Of a stretch of 64,000 bases of DNA, positions 49,665 through 59,339 are shown piece by piece; position 1 is the first letter of the stretch; each line of letters starts with the position of its first letter. The DNA comes from Streptomyces sp. MMBL 11-1. Its GTDB lineage: Bacteria; Actinomycetota; Actinomycetes; Streptomycetales; Streptomycetaceae. The position numbers and the translations under genes are program-made. The notes beneath the pieces are model-generated. The model was not told the origin of the DNA. It was given only the letters and a program-made list of their open reading frames with translations, and did no database searches. Location: assembly GCF_028622875.1 (NCBI RefSeq), contig NZ_CP117709.1, positions 5,955,001 through 6,019,000 of the forward strand, read 5' to 3'.

Positions 49665-51941
49665 ATGGATCGCGTGTCCTCGTTCGATGAACCCCTCAAG
49701 AAGCTGCTCGGCGGAGCCACCGCGAAGGTGATGGCCGAACACCTCGACCTGCACACGGTCGGTGATCTGCTGCACCACTACCCGCGGCGGTACGAGGAGC
49801 GCGGCAAGCTGACCGCGCTGGCCGACCTCCCGCTGGACGAGCACGTCACGGTCGTCGCCCAGGTCGCCGACGCCCGCGTCCTGACGTTCAACAACGGCCG
49901 GGGCAAACGCCTGGAGGTCACCCTGACCGACGGCAGCGGCCGCCTCCAGCTGGTCTTCTTCGGCCACGGCGTCCACAAGCCGCACAAGGAGCTGCTCCCG
50001 GGCCGTCAGGCGATGTTCGCGGGCAAGGTCTCCGTCTTCAACCGCAAGATGCAGCTGGCCCACCCCACGTACCAACTGCTCGACGCCTCCGACGCCGACG
50101 AGGCGACCGAGGCCGTGGACGCCTTCGCCGGACGGCTGCTGCCGATCTACCCCGCCTGCAAGCAGCTCGACTCCTGGCGGATCGCCAAGGCCGTCGACGC
50201 CGTACTGCCCAGCGCGCGGGACGCGGTGGACCCGCTGCCCGCCTCCCTGCGCGAGGGCCGGGGCTTCACCCCGCTGCCCGAGGCCCTGCTGAAGGCGCAC
50301 CGCCCGCAGACGAAGGCGGACGTCGAGGACGCCCGGGCCCGGCTCAAGTGGGACGAGGCGTTCGTCCTCCAGGTCGCCCTGGCCCGCCGCCGCTACGCCG
50401 ACACCCAGCTCCCCGCCGTCGCCCGCCGCCCCGCCGCGGATGGCCTGCTCGACGCCTTCGACGCCAAGCTGCCCTTCACCCTCACCGAGGGCCAGGAGAA
50501 GGTCAGCAAGGAGATCTTCGACGACCTGGCCACCGAGCACCCCATGCACCGCCTCCTCCAGGGAGAGGTGGGTTCGGGCAAGACGATGGTGGCCCTGCGC
50601 GCCATGCTCACCGTGGTCGACGCCGGCGGCCAGGCCGCGATGCTCGCCCCCACCGAGGTCCTCGCCCAGCAGCACCACCGATCGATCACCGAGATGATGG
50701 GCGAGCTGGCCGACAACTGGGGGCTGTGGCGCGAAGCGCCTCTCGACGAGGGGCGGCGGTCGGGCGACGGGCGGGCGCTGGGGGGCTCCGACCGCGGGAC
50801 GAAAGTCGTCCTGCTCACCGGCTCCATGGGGATGGCGGCCCGCCGACAGGCCCTGCTCGACCTCGTCACCGGCGAGGCGGGCATCGTCATCGGCACCCAC
50901 GCCCTCATCGAGGACAAGGTCCAGTTCCACGACCTCGGCCTCGTCGTGGTCGACGAACAGCACCGCTTCGGCGTGGAACAGCGCGACGCCCTCCGTTCGA
51001 AGGGCAAGCAGCCGCCCCACCTCCTCGTCATGACCGCCACCCCCATCCCCCGTACGGTCGCGATGACGGTCTTCGGCGACCTGGAGACCTCCGTCCTGGA
51101 CCAGCTCCCGGCCGGCCGCTCCCCGATCGCCAGCCATGTCGTTCCCGCCAAGGACAAGCCGCACTTCCTCGCCCGCGCCTGGGAACGCGTCCGCGAGGAG
51201 GTCGAGAACGGCCACCAGGCGTACGTGGTCTGCCCCCGCATCGGCGACGACGCGGAAGAGGCGGAGGGGAAGGGCGGGAAGAAGGCGAAGACCAAGAAAC
51301 AGGCCGCCGACGAGGACGCGGAGAAGCGCCCCCCGCTCGCCGTGCTGGAGATCGCCGACGAACTGCGCAAGGGCGCGCTGGCCGGCCTGGTCGTCGAGGT
51401 GCTGCACGGGCGGATGCACCCCGACGAGAAGGACGACGTCATGCGCCGGTTCGCCGCCGGGGACGTCGACGTCCTGGTCGCCACCACCGTCATCGAGGTC
51501 GGGGTCAACGTCCCCAACGCCACCGCCATGGTGATCATGGACGCCGACCGCTTCGGCGTCTCCCAGCTCCACCAGCTCCGCGGCCGGGTCGGCCGGGGCT
51601 CCGCCCCCGGGCTCTGCCTGCTGGTCAGCGAGGCCCACGAGGCGAGCCCCGCCCGCGCCCGGCTCTCCGCCGTCGCCGCCACCCTGGACGGCTTCGAGCT
51701 CTCCCGCATCGACCTGGAGCAGCGCCGCGAGGGCGATGTGCTGGGCCAGGCCCAGTCCGGAGTCCGCTCCTCGCTGAGAATGCTCACCGTCATCGACGAC
51801 GAGGAGGTGATCGCCGCCGCCCGCGAGGAAGCCGTCGCGGTCGTCGCCGCCGACCCCGAGCTGGAACACCTGCCGGAACTGCGCACGGTGCTGGCCGCCC
51901 TCCTGGACAAGGACCGCGAGGAGTATCTCGACAAGGGGTGA
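49665..51941 (+). CDS. recG: ATP-dependent DNA helicase RecG
   Basis: 758 residues. The N-terminal wedge/OB domain begins FDEPLKKLLGGATAKVMAEHL; Walker A is GEVGSGKTM (about residue 301), DEAD-box equivalent VVDEQHRFGVEQR (about 430), and TATPIPRTVAMTVFG and the QLHQLRGRVGRG motif VI follow. It remodels stalled forks. Two short linker inserts are present: a Gly/Arg-rich one before motif Ic (about 355-380) and a Lys/Glu-rich one in GKGGKKAKTKKQAADEDAEKR (about 540-560). ATG 49665 is used; GTG 49674 is an alternative. No strong ribosome site. Confidence 0.95.
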   Translation: MDRVSSFDEPLKKLLGGATAKVMAEHLDLHTVGDLLHHYPRRYEERGKLTALADLPLDEHVTVVAQVADARVLTFNNGRGKRLEVTLTDGSGRLQLVFFGHGVHKPHKELLPGRQAMFAGKVSVFNRKMQLAHPTYQLLDASDADEATEAVDAFAGRLLPIYPACKQLDSWRIAKAVDAVLPSARDAVDPLPASLREGRGFTPLPEALLKAHRPQTKADVEDARARLKWDEAFVLQVALARRRYADTQLPAVARRPAADGLLDAFDAKLPFTLTEGQEKVSKEIFDDLATEHPMHRLLQGEVGSGKTMVALRAMLTVVDAGGQAAMLAPTEVLAQQHHRSITEMMGELADNWGLWREAPLDEGRRSGDGRALGGSDRGTKVVLLTGSMGMAARRQALLDLVTGEAGIVIGTHALIEDKVQFHDLGLVVVDEQHRFGVEQRDALRSKGKQPPHLLVMTATPIPRTVAMTVFGDLETSVLDQLPAGRSPIASHVVPAKDKPHFLARAWERVREEVENGHQAYVVCPRIGDDAEEAEGKGGKKAKTKKQAADEDAEKRPPLAVLEIADELRKGALAGLVVEVLHGRMHPDEKDDVMRRFAAGDVDVLVATTVIEVGVNVPNATAMVIMDADRFGVSQLHQLRGRVGRGSAPGLCLLVSEAHEASPARARLSAVAATLDGFELSRIDLEQRREGDVLGQAQSGVRSSLRMLTVIDDEEVIAAAREEAVAVVAADPELEHLPELRTVLAALLDKDREEYLDKG

Positions 51942-52083
51942 GGGCCCACGGGCGGGGGGAGAGGCGGACGGGCCGGTGGAAGCGGTACGCCATATCGTGG
52001 AAGCACGGCACACGCACAGCGCGTGTACCGACCGCCGACGGCCCCCTGCGCCGTACGCCCCCGACCCCGAGGACCCCACACCC

Positions 52084-52668
52084 ATGACCCGCGTGATCGC
52101 CGGCTCGGCCGGCGGACGCCGCCTGGCCGTCCCGCCCGGCACCGGCACCCGCCCCACCTCCGACCGTGCGCGGGAGGGCCTCTTCTCCACCTGGGAAGCG
52201 CTGCTCGGCACCCTGGACGGGGCCAGGGTCGCCGATCTGTACGCCGGATCCGGCGCCGTCGGCCTCGAAGCGCTCTCCCGCGGCGCGGCCCACGCCCTGC
52301 TCGTCGAGGCCGACCCGAAGGCGGTCCGCACCGTCCGCGACAACGTCCGCACCCTCGGCCTCCCCGGTGCCGAGGTCCGCACCGGCAAAGCCGAGCAGAT
52401 CGTGACAGGCCCGGCGCCCGCCGACCCGTACGACGTCGTCTTCCTGGACCCGCCGTACGCGGTCACCGACGACGATCTTCGGGAGATCCTGCTCACACTC
52501 CGTACTCAGGGGTGGCTCACGGCCGATGTCCTCGTCACGGTGGAACGCAGCACCCGGGGCGGAGAATTCGGCTGGCCCGCCGGATTCGAGCCACTGCGGT
52601 CCCGTCGGTACGGCGAGGGAACGCTTTGGTACGGTCGCGCCGCCGCTACGTGCGAAGACGCACGATGA
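52084..52668 (+). CDS. rsmD: 16S rRNA (guanine966-N2)-methyltransferase
   Basis: 194 residues. The N-terminal [32 protein letters not shown] strip and the SAM motif [18 protein letters not shown] are typical, and the catalytic FLDPPY block is at about residue 120. It methylates 16S rRNA in assembly of the 30S subunit. ATG 52084 is used. coaD follows closely, as in most bacteria, and the two are probably co-transcribed. Confidence 0.95.
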   Translation: MTRVIAGSAGGRRLAVPPGTGTRPTSDRAREGLFSTWEALLGTLDGARVADLYAGSGAVGLEALSRGAAHALLVEADPKAVRTVRDNVRTLGLPGAEVRTGKAEQIVTGPAPADPYDVVFLDPPYAVTDDDLREILLTLRTQGWLTADVLVTVERSTRGGEFGWPAGFEPLRSRRYGEGTLWYGRAAATCEDAR

Positions 52669-52694
52669 CCGGACCGGAGAGCGAGGGAATCACA

Positions 52695-53174
52695 GTGCGC
52701 CGCGCCGTCTGTCCGGGGTCGTTCGACCCCATCACCAACGGACATCTCGACATCATCGGACGAGCCTCGAAGCTGTACGACGTGGTGCACGTGGCGGTGA
52801 TGATCAACCAGTCCAAGAAGGGGCTGTTCACCGTGGACGAGCGGATCGAGCTGATCCGCGAGGTCACCGCCGACTTCGGCAACGTCGAGGTGGAGTCCTT
52901 CCACGGCCTGCTGGTCGACTTCTGCAAGCAGCGGGAGATCCCGGCGATCGTGAAGGGCCTGCGGGCCGTCAGCGACTTCGACTACGAGCTGCAGATGGCC
53001 CAGATGAACAACGGCCTCTCCGGCGTCGAGACGCTCTTCGTGCCGACCAATCCGACGTACAGCTTCCTGTCGTCCTCGCTGGTCAAGGAGGTGGCGACCT
53101 GGGGCGGCGATGTCTCCCACCTGCTGCCGCCGACCGTCCACGAGGCACTCGTGGAGCGCCTGGGCCAACGCTGA
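52695..53174 (+). CDS. coaD: phosphopantetheine adenylyltransferase
   Basis: 159 residues with the nucleotidyltransferase motif [20 protein letters not shown] (TxGH site), a central [19 protein letters not shown], and [13 protein letters not shown] near the C-terminus. It adenylates 4'-phosphopantetheine in coenzyme A synthesis. I chose GTG 52695 because GAGGG lies seven bases upstream and the family starts just before its first strand; ATG 52665 would add ten residues. Confidence 0.96.
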   Translation: MRRAVCPGSFDPITNGHLDIIGRASKLYDVVHVAVMINQSKKGLFTVDERIELIREVTADFGNVEVESFHGLLVDFCKQREIPAIVKGLRAVSDFDYELQMAQMNNGLSGVETLFVPTNPTYSFLSSSLVKEVATWGGDVSHLLPPTVHEALVERLGQR

Positions 53175-53290
53175 GGCGCTGACGGCCCGTCACCAGGTGT
53201 CGGGCGGCGGCCGACTGGCCTTACAGTCGTGCCGTCCGTCTCCAACGGAGCAGCAGCTTCAACAGAGCAGCAGAGAGTGGCGAGCACACG

Positions 53291-54391
53291 GTGGACGTGC
53301 AGAAGAAGCTCGACGAGATCGTCGAAGCGGTCGGGAGCGCCCGATCCATGCCCATGTCGGCCTCGTGCGTGGTCAACCGCGCCGAGCTGCTCGCCATGCT
53401 CGAAGAGGTGCGCCAGGCACTGCCCGGCTCCCTCGCCCAGGCGCAGGAGCTGATCGGCGGGCAGGAGCAGCTCGCCGTGCAGGCTCGGCAGGAGGCCGAG
53501 CGGATCATCGAGTCCGCCCACGCCCAGCGCGCCTCGCTGATCTCCGAGACCGAGATCGCCCGCCAGTCGCAGAGCGAGGCCGACCGGATCCTGTCCGAGG
53601 CCCGCCGCGAGGCCGAGGAGGTCCGGGCCGAGGCCGACGACTACGTCGACAGCAAGCTCGCCAACTTCGAGGTGGTCCTCACCAAGACCATCGGTTCCGT
53701 GGACCGGGGGCGCGAGAAGCTCCTCGGCCGTGGCCAGGGCCTGGACGAGCAGGGCTATCAGGACCCCGACTTCGCCGAGGCACCCGAGCGCAGCGCCGAC
53801 CCGGAGACCCTGCGGCAGCGGGCCGACGCCTACGTCGACGCCAAGTTCGGCGCCTTCGAGGCCGTTCTCGCGGGGACCCTGGAGGCGGTCGGCCGGGGCC
53901 GCCAGAAGCTGCACGGCCGGGTCGCCAGCGACGACCTCGGCGCGCACATGGCCGCCCAGGACGCCGCGGGCGGCCAGGGGCACACCAGCGACGCCGACTA
54001 CCTCGCCGGCCTCGCCGAGCTGGCCCCGGAACCGCGGCAGGCGTCCCAGCCGCCCCAGCCGTCCCAGTACCCCGCGCCGCCGCAGGGCGAGCCGAGCTAC
54101 GCGCAGGCGGCGTACGGCTACCAGGAGCAGCCGCACCAGCAGGGCGCCCAGGACGCGTACGGCTACCAGCAGCAGCCCGACCCGTACGCGGCGTACCAGC
54201 AGCAGGGGGGCTACGACCCGAACGGGTACCCGCCCCAGCCGGGGGCCCAGCCGGACTACGGCTGGCCGCAGCAGGCCCAGCAGGTCCAGGCGCCCGACCA
54301 GCAGGGCGGGGGCGCGCTGGACGAGACCAGCCTCTTCGACACCAGCATGATCGACCTGGAGCAGCTGCGCCGGTACGAGCAGGGCCGCTGA
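53291..54391 (+). CDS. DivIVA-like coiled-coil cell-division/polar-growth protein
   Basis: 366 residues. A short N-terminal helix (VQKKLDEIVEAVGSARSMP) precedes a long coiled coil (about 30-190) rich in Glu/Ala/Arg heptads, with two related DDYVDSKLANFEVVLTKTI and DAYVDAKFGAFEAVLAGTL segments (about 115 and 180) suggesting internal duplication. The last ~120 residues are Pro/Gln/Tyr-rich and disordered, ending SLFDTSMIDLEQLRRYEQGR. It resembles actinobacterial cell-division initiation proteins near coaD, with a likely scaffolding role at the membrane. GTG 53291 is used. Confidence 0.8.
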   Translation: MDVQKKLDEIVEAVGSARSMPMSASCVVNRAELLAMLEEVRQALPGSLAQAQELIGGQEQLAVQARQEAERIIESAHAQRASLISETEIARQSQSEADRILSEARREAEEVRAEADDYVDSKLANFEVVLTKTIGSVDRGREKLLGRGQGLDEQGYQDPDFAEAPERSADPETLRQRADAYVDAKFGAFEAVLAGTLEAVGRGRQKLHGRVASDDLGAHMAAQDAAGGQGHTSDADYLAGLAELAPEPRQASQPPQPSQYPAPPQGEPSYAQAAYGYQEQPHQQGAQDAYGYQQQPDPYAAYQQQGGYDPNGYPPQPGAQPDYGWPQQAQQVQAPDQQGGGALDETSLFDTSMIDLEQLRRYEQGR

Positions 54392-54392
54392 G

Positions 54393-54411
54393 TCGGGGCG
54401 GACCGCCCCGA
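54393..54411. terminator. hairpin after the DivIVA-like gene
   Basis: TCGGGGCG / CGCCCCGA arms around GAC lie two bases after the stop. Confidence 0.6.
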
Positions 54412-54441
54412 TTGGGTGCTGAGCGGTCCGTCAAGTATCCT
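54412..54441 (+). promoter_or_regulatory. possible yceD-rpmF-rnc promoter
   Basis: TTGGGT (54412-54417), an 18-bp spacer and TATCCT (54436-54441) resemble a housekeeping promoter. It lies 134 bp upstream of the proposed yceD start. Confidence 0.45.
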
Positions 54442-54574
54442 GAATCCTCGGTCGCACATAGGTCCGCGGTCTCGGCTGCCCGTTTCGTCCGCGGAACGGA
54501 GACGGTTCGTCCCCGGACCGTAGACGACCCTCCCTTCGCAGTACGACACCCATGATTCGAAAGCAGGAAAAGCC

Positions 54575-55222
54575 CTGAACGGCCACCTCGACCACCGCAA
54601 TCCTCTCGTGTTCGATACGCACGAGCTGGGTCGGCGTCCCGGTGCCCTGAAGCGGCTGACCCGCTCGGTGGAGGCACCCGGTTCACCGGTCCTGGGTATC
54701 GACGGCGTCATCGGCGTGCCGGAAGGCGCGCCCGTGGAGCTGGACCTCCGTCTCGAATCGGTCATGGAAGGGGTGCTTGTCACAGGCACCGCCCGTGCAA
54801 CCGCCGAGGGGGAGTGCGTAAGGTGTCTGGAGCCGCTGACCGTAGAGGTCGACGCGGATTTCCAGGAAATGTTCTCGTACCCTGACGCCGATGACCGGGG
54901 CCGCAGCAGTGCGGCGGAACCGGCCGACGACGCCGAGGACGACGAGGACAGGTTCTTCCTCGAGGACGGCTTGTTCGACCTCGAGTCAATGCTGCGTGAC
55001 GCGGTAGTGCTCGCACTGCCCATGCAGCCGGTGTGCAAGGAGACCTGCGCCGGTCTGTGTTCCGAATGCGGAATCAGGCTGGACGAGAATCCGGACCACC
55101 ACCACGACGCCGTCGACATTCGTTGGGCGGCACTGCAAGGACTCGCCGAGACCGTTCAGGACGGCGAGAAGGACAACATGGGCGGCGCCGAACCGGGCGT
55201 CGACGAGAAGCAGGAGAAGTAG
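54575..55222 (+). CDS. yceD: YceD/DUF177-family protein (23S rRNA accumulation factor)
   Basis: About 215 residues. The family signature is the C-x2-C containing [22 protein letters not shown] (about residue 80) and the C-terminal [22 protein letters not shown] block (about 160), with an acidic stretch between. In other bacteria the gene precedes rpmF and influences 23S rRNA. Homologues begin [21 protein letters not shown]; here that sequence runs up to a CTG codon at 54575 with AGGA seven bases upstream. The first GTG (54608) would cut off this conserved head, so I favour CTG. Confidence 0.82.
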   Translation: MNGHLDHRNPLVFDTHELGRRPGALKRLTRSVEAPGSPVLGIDGVIGVPEGAPVELDLRLESVMEGVLVTGTARATAEGECVRCLEPLTVEVDADFQEMFSYPDADDRGRSSAAEPADDAEDDEDRFFLEDGLFDLESMLRDAVVLALPMQPVCKETCAGLCSECGIRLDENPDHHHDAVDIRWAALQGLAETVQDGEKDNMGGAEPGVDEKQEK

Positions 55223-55224
55223 CC

Positions 55225-55398
55225 GTGGCTGTTCCGAAGCGGAAGATGTCGCGCAGCAACACGCGCCACCGCCGGTCGCAGTGGAAGGCTGCGGTCCCCA
55301 CCCTGGTTTCGTGCGAGCGTTGCCAGGAGCCCAAGCTCCAGCACATTGCGTGCCCGAGCTGCGGCACCTACAACAAGCGCCAGGTCCTCGAGGTCTGA
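55225..55398 (+). CDS. rpmF: 50S ribosomal protein L32
   Basis: 57 residues: [21 protein letters not shown], then [28 protein letters not shown] with the four Cys of the zinc ribbon. GTG 55225 lies two bases after the yceD stop, with AGGAGAAG upstream inside yceD. It is in the conserved yceD-rpmF-rnc order. Confidence 0.97.
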   Translation: MAVPKRKMSRSNTRHRRSQWKAAVPTLVSCERCQEPKLQHIACPSCGTYNKRQVLEV

Positions 55399-55417
55399 GC
55401 GGCTGGTGAGAGGCCCG

Positions 55418-56242
55418 ATGTCTGAGTTGTCCAGCGCCAAGAAGCAGGCAGACAACGTCAACACAGCCTCGTCCCACACGCTTCTGGAAGGGCGGCTCGG
55501 GTATCACCTCGAGTCCGCCCTTCTGGTGCGTGCGCTGACCCACCGTTCGTACGCATACGAGAACGGCGGTCTGCCCACCAACGAGCGGCTCGAATTCCTC
55601 GGGGATTCGGTGCTCGGCCTGGTGGTCACGGACACGCTGTACCGCACCCACCCCGACCTGCCCGAAGGCCAGCTGGCCAAGTTGCGGGCCGCGGTGGTCA
55701 ACTCGCGTGCACTTGCGGAAGTGGGCCGCGGCCTCGAACTCGGCTCCTTCATCCGGCTCGGCCGCGGTGAAGAGGGCACGGGGGGCCGGGACAAGGCTTC
55801 CATCCTCGCCGACACACTGGAAGCAGTGATCGGCGCGGTCTATCTCGACCAGGGCCTCAGCGCGGCCTCGGAGCTGGTCCACCGGCTCTTCGACCCGCTG
55901 ATCGACAGGTCCTCGAACCTCGGTGCCGGCCTGGACTGGAAGACCAGTCTCCAGGAACTCACCGCGAGCGAGAGTCTCGGAGTGCCCGAGTACCTCGTCA
56001 CGGAGACCGGCCCGGATCACGAGAAGACCTTCACTGCTGCCGCTCGCGTCGGTGGTGTCTCGTACGGCACCGGCACCGGCCGTAGCAAGAAGGAAGCGGA
56101 GCAGCAGGCGGCCGAGTCCGCCTGGCGCGAGATCAGCGCCGCCGCTGAGGCACGGCTGGCCGCGGAGAAGTCCGCTGCCGACGGAGGGGCCGCCGACACC
56201 CCTGCCGAGCCGTCGCCGAGCACGGACGCCGCTCCGGCCTGA
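55418..56242 (+). CDS. rnc: ribonuclease III
   Basis: 274 residues. The RNase III signature [18 protein letters not shown] (about residues 54-71) and second catalytic [15 protein letters not shown] (about 129) are intact, followed by a dsRNA-binding domain ([13 protein letters not shown] to [15 protein letters not shown]) and an Ala/Pro tail. It processes rRNA and degrades double-stranded RNA. The S. coelicolor orthologue is AbsB, needed for antibiotic synthesis. ATG 55418 is used; GTG 55406 is an alternative. Confidence 0.96.
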   Translation: MSELSSAKKQADNVNTASSHTLLEGRLGYHLESALLVRALTHRSYAYENGGLPTNERLEFLGDSVLGLVVTDTLYRTHPDLPEGQLAKLRAAVVNSRALAEVGRGLELGSFIRLGRGEEGTGGRDKASILADTLEAVIGAVYLDQGLSAASELVHRLFDPLIDRSSNLGAGLDWKTSLQELTASESLGVPEYLVTETGPDHEKTFTAAARVGGVSYGTGTGRSKKEAEQQAAESAWREISAAAEARLAAEKSAADGGAADTPAEPSPSTDAAPA

Positions 56243-56253
56243 AGCGAAACGGG

Positions 56254-56286
56254 AACCCCTCGGTGCCATCCGCACCGGGGGGTTTT
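56254..56286 (+). terminator. intrinsic terminator after rnc
   Basis: AACCCC-T-CGGTGC / GCACCG-G-GGGGTT forms a strong stem, followed by TTTT. The mutM gene starts 97 bases later and so may have its own promoter. Confidence 0.8.
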
Positions 56287-56383
56287 CCCTGTCCCGGGGG
56301 GCCCGCGCCCGGTTTCCCCGTACGTCCCGGGGAGCCGGTCCCGCGCTCCCGTACTACCGTCGTCGTGTCTGGAGTAGTGCATC

Positions 56384-57244
56384 GTGCCTGAGCTGCCCGA
56401 GGTCGAAGTCGTCCGCCGGGGCCTCGAACGCTGGGTCAGCGGCCGGACCGTCAGCGAGGTCGAGGTCCTGCACCCGCGCTCGGTCCGTCGGCACCTCGCG
56501 GGCGGCCTCGACTTCGCCGCTCGGCTGCGGGGCGTCCGCTTCGGGGCGGCGATGCGCCGCGGCAAGTACCTCTGGGTGCCGATCGACGAGGCTTCCGCCT
56601 CGCTGCTGGGACACCTCGGCATGAGCGGACAACTGCTGGTGCGGCCGGCGGACGCGCCCGACGAGAAGCACCTGCGGATCCGGATGCGGTTCGACGACGG
56701 GCTCGGCACCGAGCTGCGCTTCGTCGACCAGCGCACCTTCGGCGGGCTCTCGCTGCACGACAACACCCCCGACGGCCTGCCGGACACCATCGCGCACATC
56801 GCCCGGGACCCCCTCGACCCGCTCTTCGACGACGCCGCGTTCCACACAGCCCTGCGGCTGCGCCGTACGACGGTCAAGCGCGCCCTGCTCGACCAGTCGC
56901 TGATCAGCGGGGTCGGCAACATCTACGCGGACGAGGCGCTCTGGCGCGCCAAGCTGCACTACGACCGGCCGACCGCGACCCTGACCCGCCCCAGGTCCGC
57001 CGAGTTGCTCGGCCACGCCCGCGACGTCATGAACGCGGCGCTCGCCCAGGGCGGCACCAGCTTCGACAGCCTGTACGTCAACGTGAACGGGGAGTCGGGC
57101 TACTTCGACCGGTCGCTCGACGCGTACGGCCGGGAGGGCGAGCCCTGCCACCGGTGCTCCACCCCGATGCGCCGCCGCGCCTGGATGAACCGCTCCAGCT
57201 ACTACTGCCCGCGCTGCCAGCGGCCACCGCGCGCCTCGTCGTAA
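56384..57244 (+). CDS. mutM: formamidopyrimidine-DNA glycosylase
   Basis: 286 residues. The start [16 protein letters not shown] has the catalytic Pro and Glu directly after the initiator. The helix-two-turn-helix [26 protein letters not shown] and the C-terminal zinc finger [13 protein letters not shown]...YYCPRCQ are intact. It excises oxidised purines. GTG 56384 follows a modest AGTAGTGCATC. It is placed next to rnc and a CAP-domain gene that converges on it. Confidence 0.96.
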   Translation: MPELPEVEVVRRGLERWVSGRTVSEVEVLHPRSVRRHLAGGLDFAARLRGVRFGAAMRRGKYLWVPIDEASASLLGHLGMSGQLLVRPADAPDEKHLRIRMRFDDGLGTELRFVDQRTFGGLSLHDNTPDGLPDTIAHIARDPLDPLFDDAAFHTALRLRRTTVKRALLDQSLISGVGNIYADEALWRAKLHYDRPTATLTRPRSAELLGHARDVMNAALAQGGTSFDSLYVNVNGESGYFDRSLDAYGREGEPCHRCSTPMRRRAWMNRSSYYCPRCQRPPRASS

Positions 57245-57374
57245 CGCGCACGGGCGGCCGGCACGTCGCCTATCCGCCCAGCGCCCGGTGGTGTGCTCCG
57301 GCGTGGAGCGCGAGGGGCACGCCCGGGAGGAGGCGTCGAACGCGTGACGGTCCGGATCACCGGCCATGCCGAAA

Positions 57375-57426
57375 ACTCGCTCCCGCACAGCGCTCACCCC
57401 GAGGGAGCGCTGTGGAGGGAGCGAGT
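57375..57426. terminator. long hairpin between mutM and the convergent CAP gene
   Basis: ACTCGCTCCC-G-CACAGCGCTC pairs with GAGCGCTGTG-GA-GGGAGCGAGT except for the unpaired bases between. It lies 20 bases past the CAP stop on the minus strand. Confidence 0.75.
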
Positions 57427-57445
57427 GGACCGCGGAGATATGGCG

Positions 57446-58402
57446 TCAGAAGCCGAAGTTCTGGACCCACCAGGGGCCGCCGGAGCCCTCGTGGACACCG
57501 ATGCCGATGGTCTTGTAGTCGCAGTTGAGAATGTTCGCCCGGTGGCCCTCGCTGTTCATCCAGGCCTCCATCACGGCCTGGGCGTCCCCCTGGCCGCGGG
57601 CGATGTTCTCCGCGCCGAGCCCCTGCACGCCGGCCTGCGCGGCCCGGTCCCAGGGCGTGTCGCCGTCCGGGTCCGTGTGGTCGAAGAAGCCGCGGGCCGC
57701 CATGTCCTCGCCGAAGTTCTGGGCGAGCGTGGTCAGTGGGGCGCTCGTGGTCAGCGGGGAGCAGCCGACCTTCGCGCGCTCCTGGTTCACCAGCGCCAGA
57801 ACCTCGGTGCGTGCGGAGGCGTCGGTGGGGGAGGGGCTCGGCTTCTTGCTGGGCGGCGGGGCGGAGGAGGTCTTCGGCGGGCCCGGGGGCTTGCTCGCCG
57901 GGGCGGTGCTCTTCTCCGGGGCCTTCGGAGCCGGGGCGGGCGCCTTCGACTTCTCGGGCGGGGTGGCGGCCGGCTTCTTCGACGTGGCGGGCGCGGACGA
58001 CTTCGACGGAGTCTTCGAGGGCGAGGCCGAGGGCGTCTTGGAGGGGGTCTTCGACGGCGCCCTGCTCGGTGCCTCCGGGCGCTCGGAGCCCCGGCTGGTC
58101 GGAGAGGCGGACCGGTCGGCCGGCGCGGTGGAGCTGCCGCCCTGCGTCAGCAGGTCCGGAACGCCGCCGGAGCGCACCTGATCGGCGGCGGTGGTGTTGC
58201 CGGAGGTGTAGGTGTCCCCGCCGGGAATCAGACCCGAGGCGACGGCGACCGCGCCGACGGCCACGGCCGCCGAGACGCCGAGGAGCCCGGTGCGGACCGG
58301 CACGGCGGACTTCTTGCGGCGCGTGCCCCGGCCCCGGGAAGCGGCCCCGGCCGCGGGTTCTTCAGCGGCGGGGCCTGCGGCGGATCGTCGGTGGCGTCCC
58401 AT
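57446..58402 (-). CDS. secreted CAP (SCP/PR1)-domain protein
   Basis: 318 residues. A basic head (RGRGTRRKKS) and one hydrophobic segment (TGLLGVSAAVAVGAVAVASGL, about 37-57) suggest a signal anchor. A Pro/Ser/Lys-rich linker with repeating KTPSKTPS and APAPKAPEK motifs (about 105-190) follows, then the CAP domain (about 195-318): VLALVNQERAKVGCSPL, GFFDHTDPDGDTPWDRA, ENIARGQGDAQAVMEAW and GHRANILNCDYKTIGIGV. His and Glu of the CAP cavity are present. It acts outside the cell; function unknown. Confidence 0.88.
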   Translation of the reverse strand: MGRHRRSAAGPAAEEPAAGAASRGRGTRRKKSAVPVRTGLLGVSAAVAVGAVAVASGLIPGGDTYTSGNTTAADQVRSGGVPDLLTQGGSSTAPADRSASPTSRGSERPEAPSRAPSKTPSKTPSASPSKTPSKSSAPATSKKPAATPPEKSKAPAPAPKAPEKSTAPASKPPGPPKTSSAPPPSKKPSPSPTDASARTEVLALVNQERAKVGCSPLTTSAPLTTLAQNFGEDMAARGFFDHTDPDGDTPWDRAAQAGVQGLGAENIARGQGDAQAVMEAWMNSEGHRANILNCDYKTIGIGVHEGSGGPWWVQNFGF

Positions 58403-58619
58403 GCGCTGTGCCTTCCTGCTACTCCGGACGCCGTTGCGACGTCGCTCGACTGCCCCGTGATCGAATTCGGTGGCGCGGAACGAATGCCGTTTGATCGACT
58501 TTCGGTCGCCACCCGTCCGATACTCACCCGATCGAGTGAGGCTGTTCCGACGGGACTGTAGCCCATGGGCGAAAGGGGGCGACGTGCTTCACGAACAACG
58601 GGCCGGTTAGCGTTCGGGC

Positions 58620-58901
58620 ATGAACGAAGAAGCGCGCCTCGTCGTCTGGGTACGCGGCCGAGTACAGCAAGTAGGCTTCCGCTGGTTCACCAGGGCAAAT
58701 GCATTGGAGATCGGCGGTCTCATCGGGTTCGCCCTCAATCTCGACGACGGCAGGGTGCAGATCGTGGCCGAAGGGCCGCGTGAGAATTGCCACCGCCTGC
58801 TGGACTGGCTGCGGTCCGACGACACACCCGGGCGCGTGGACGGAGTCACTGAGATCTGGGACACCCCGCGCGGTGGATACGACGGATTCGCCATCCGCTG
58901 A
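58620..58901 (+). CDS. acyP: acylphosphatase
   Basis: 93 residues. The motif [19 protein letters not shown] (about residues 9-27) carries the phosphate-binding Arg, and the catalytic Asn lies in [18 protein letters not shown] (Asn about residue 40, followed by L-D-D where the family usually has N-G-x-V). It hydrolyses acyl phosphates such as acetyl or 1,3-bisphosphoglycerate. A GTTAGCGTTCGGGC precedes ATG 58620, without a clear ribosome site. Confidence 0.9.
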   Translation: MNEEARLVVWVRGRVQQVGFRWFTRANALEIGGLIGFALNLDDGRVQIVAEGPRENCHRLLDWLRSDDTPGRVDGVTEIWDTPRGGYDGFAIR

Positions 58902-58956
58902 TCCCGTCCCGCGCGGACCGGTCGGACCCGATCGGTGAATGCCGTGCGCCGAACGG

Positions 58957-59127
58957 TCACCGGAACACCCGCTCGGGCCCCGCACCTGAAATGACCTGCG
59001 ACGGGACCGGGCGGCGGCCGATGGTTGCCAGATGCGCGATGTCGTGCAAGGCTGCGGAATTGACGAAGATCCGCACACCCCTCGGGGTCCCGCAGGAGAG
59101 CCGCTCCGGATGATCGTCCGGCAGCAC
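58957..59127 (-). CDS. possible small protein (56 aa), hypothetical
   Basis: A frame from GTG 59127 to the TGA at 58957 reads VLPDDHPERLSCGTPRGVRI, then FVNSAALHDIAHLATIGRRP and ending VISGAGPERVFR. About four in five codons end in G or C, more than expected by chance in this less GC-rich stretch. GGGGG just upstream could be a ribosome site. No family is recognised and it stands alone between acyP and the next gene, so it could be spurious. Confidence 0.4.
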   Translation of the reverse strand: MLPDDHPERLSCGTPRGVRIFVNSAALHDIAHLATIGRRPVPSQVISGAGPERVFR

Positions 59128-59339
59128 GCCCCCGGGACGCCCGGGTACACAGGGTGTGATCGTGTTGACCGTCAAACTTTTTGGTGAGACGCTGAAAACC
59201 CCGCGCACCTTAGCTGTTCGGCAGAGCTGATTAGCAGCAGAACCGCAGTGGTGAGAGAGCCCTGCCGAGCACCGCGGGTGCGATCCCCTGACGACCCACA
59301 CCGCATCGGTCGGTCACTCATTGTGGAGGACCATCCATC

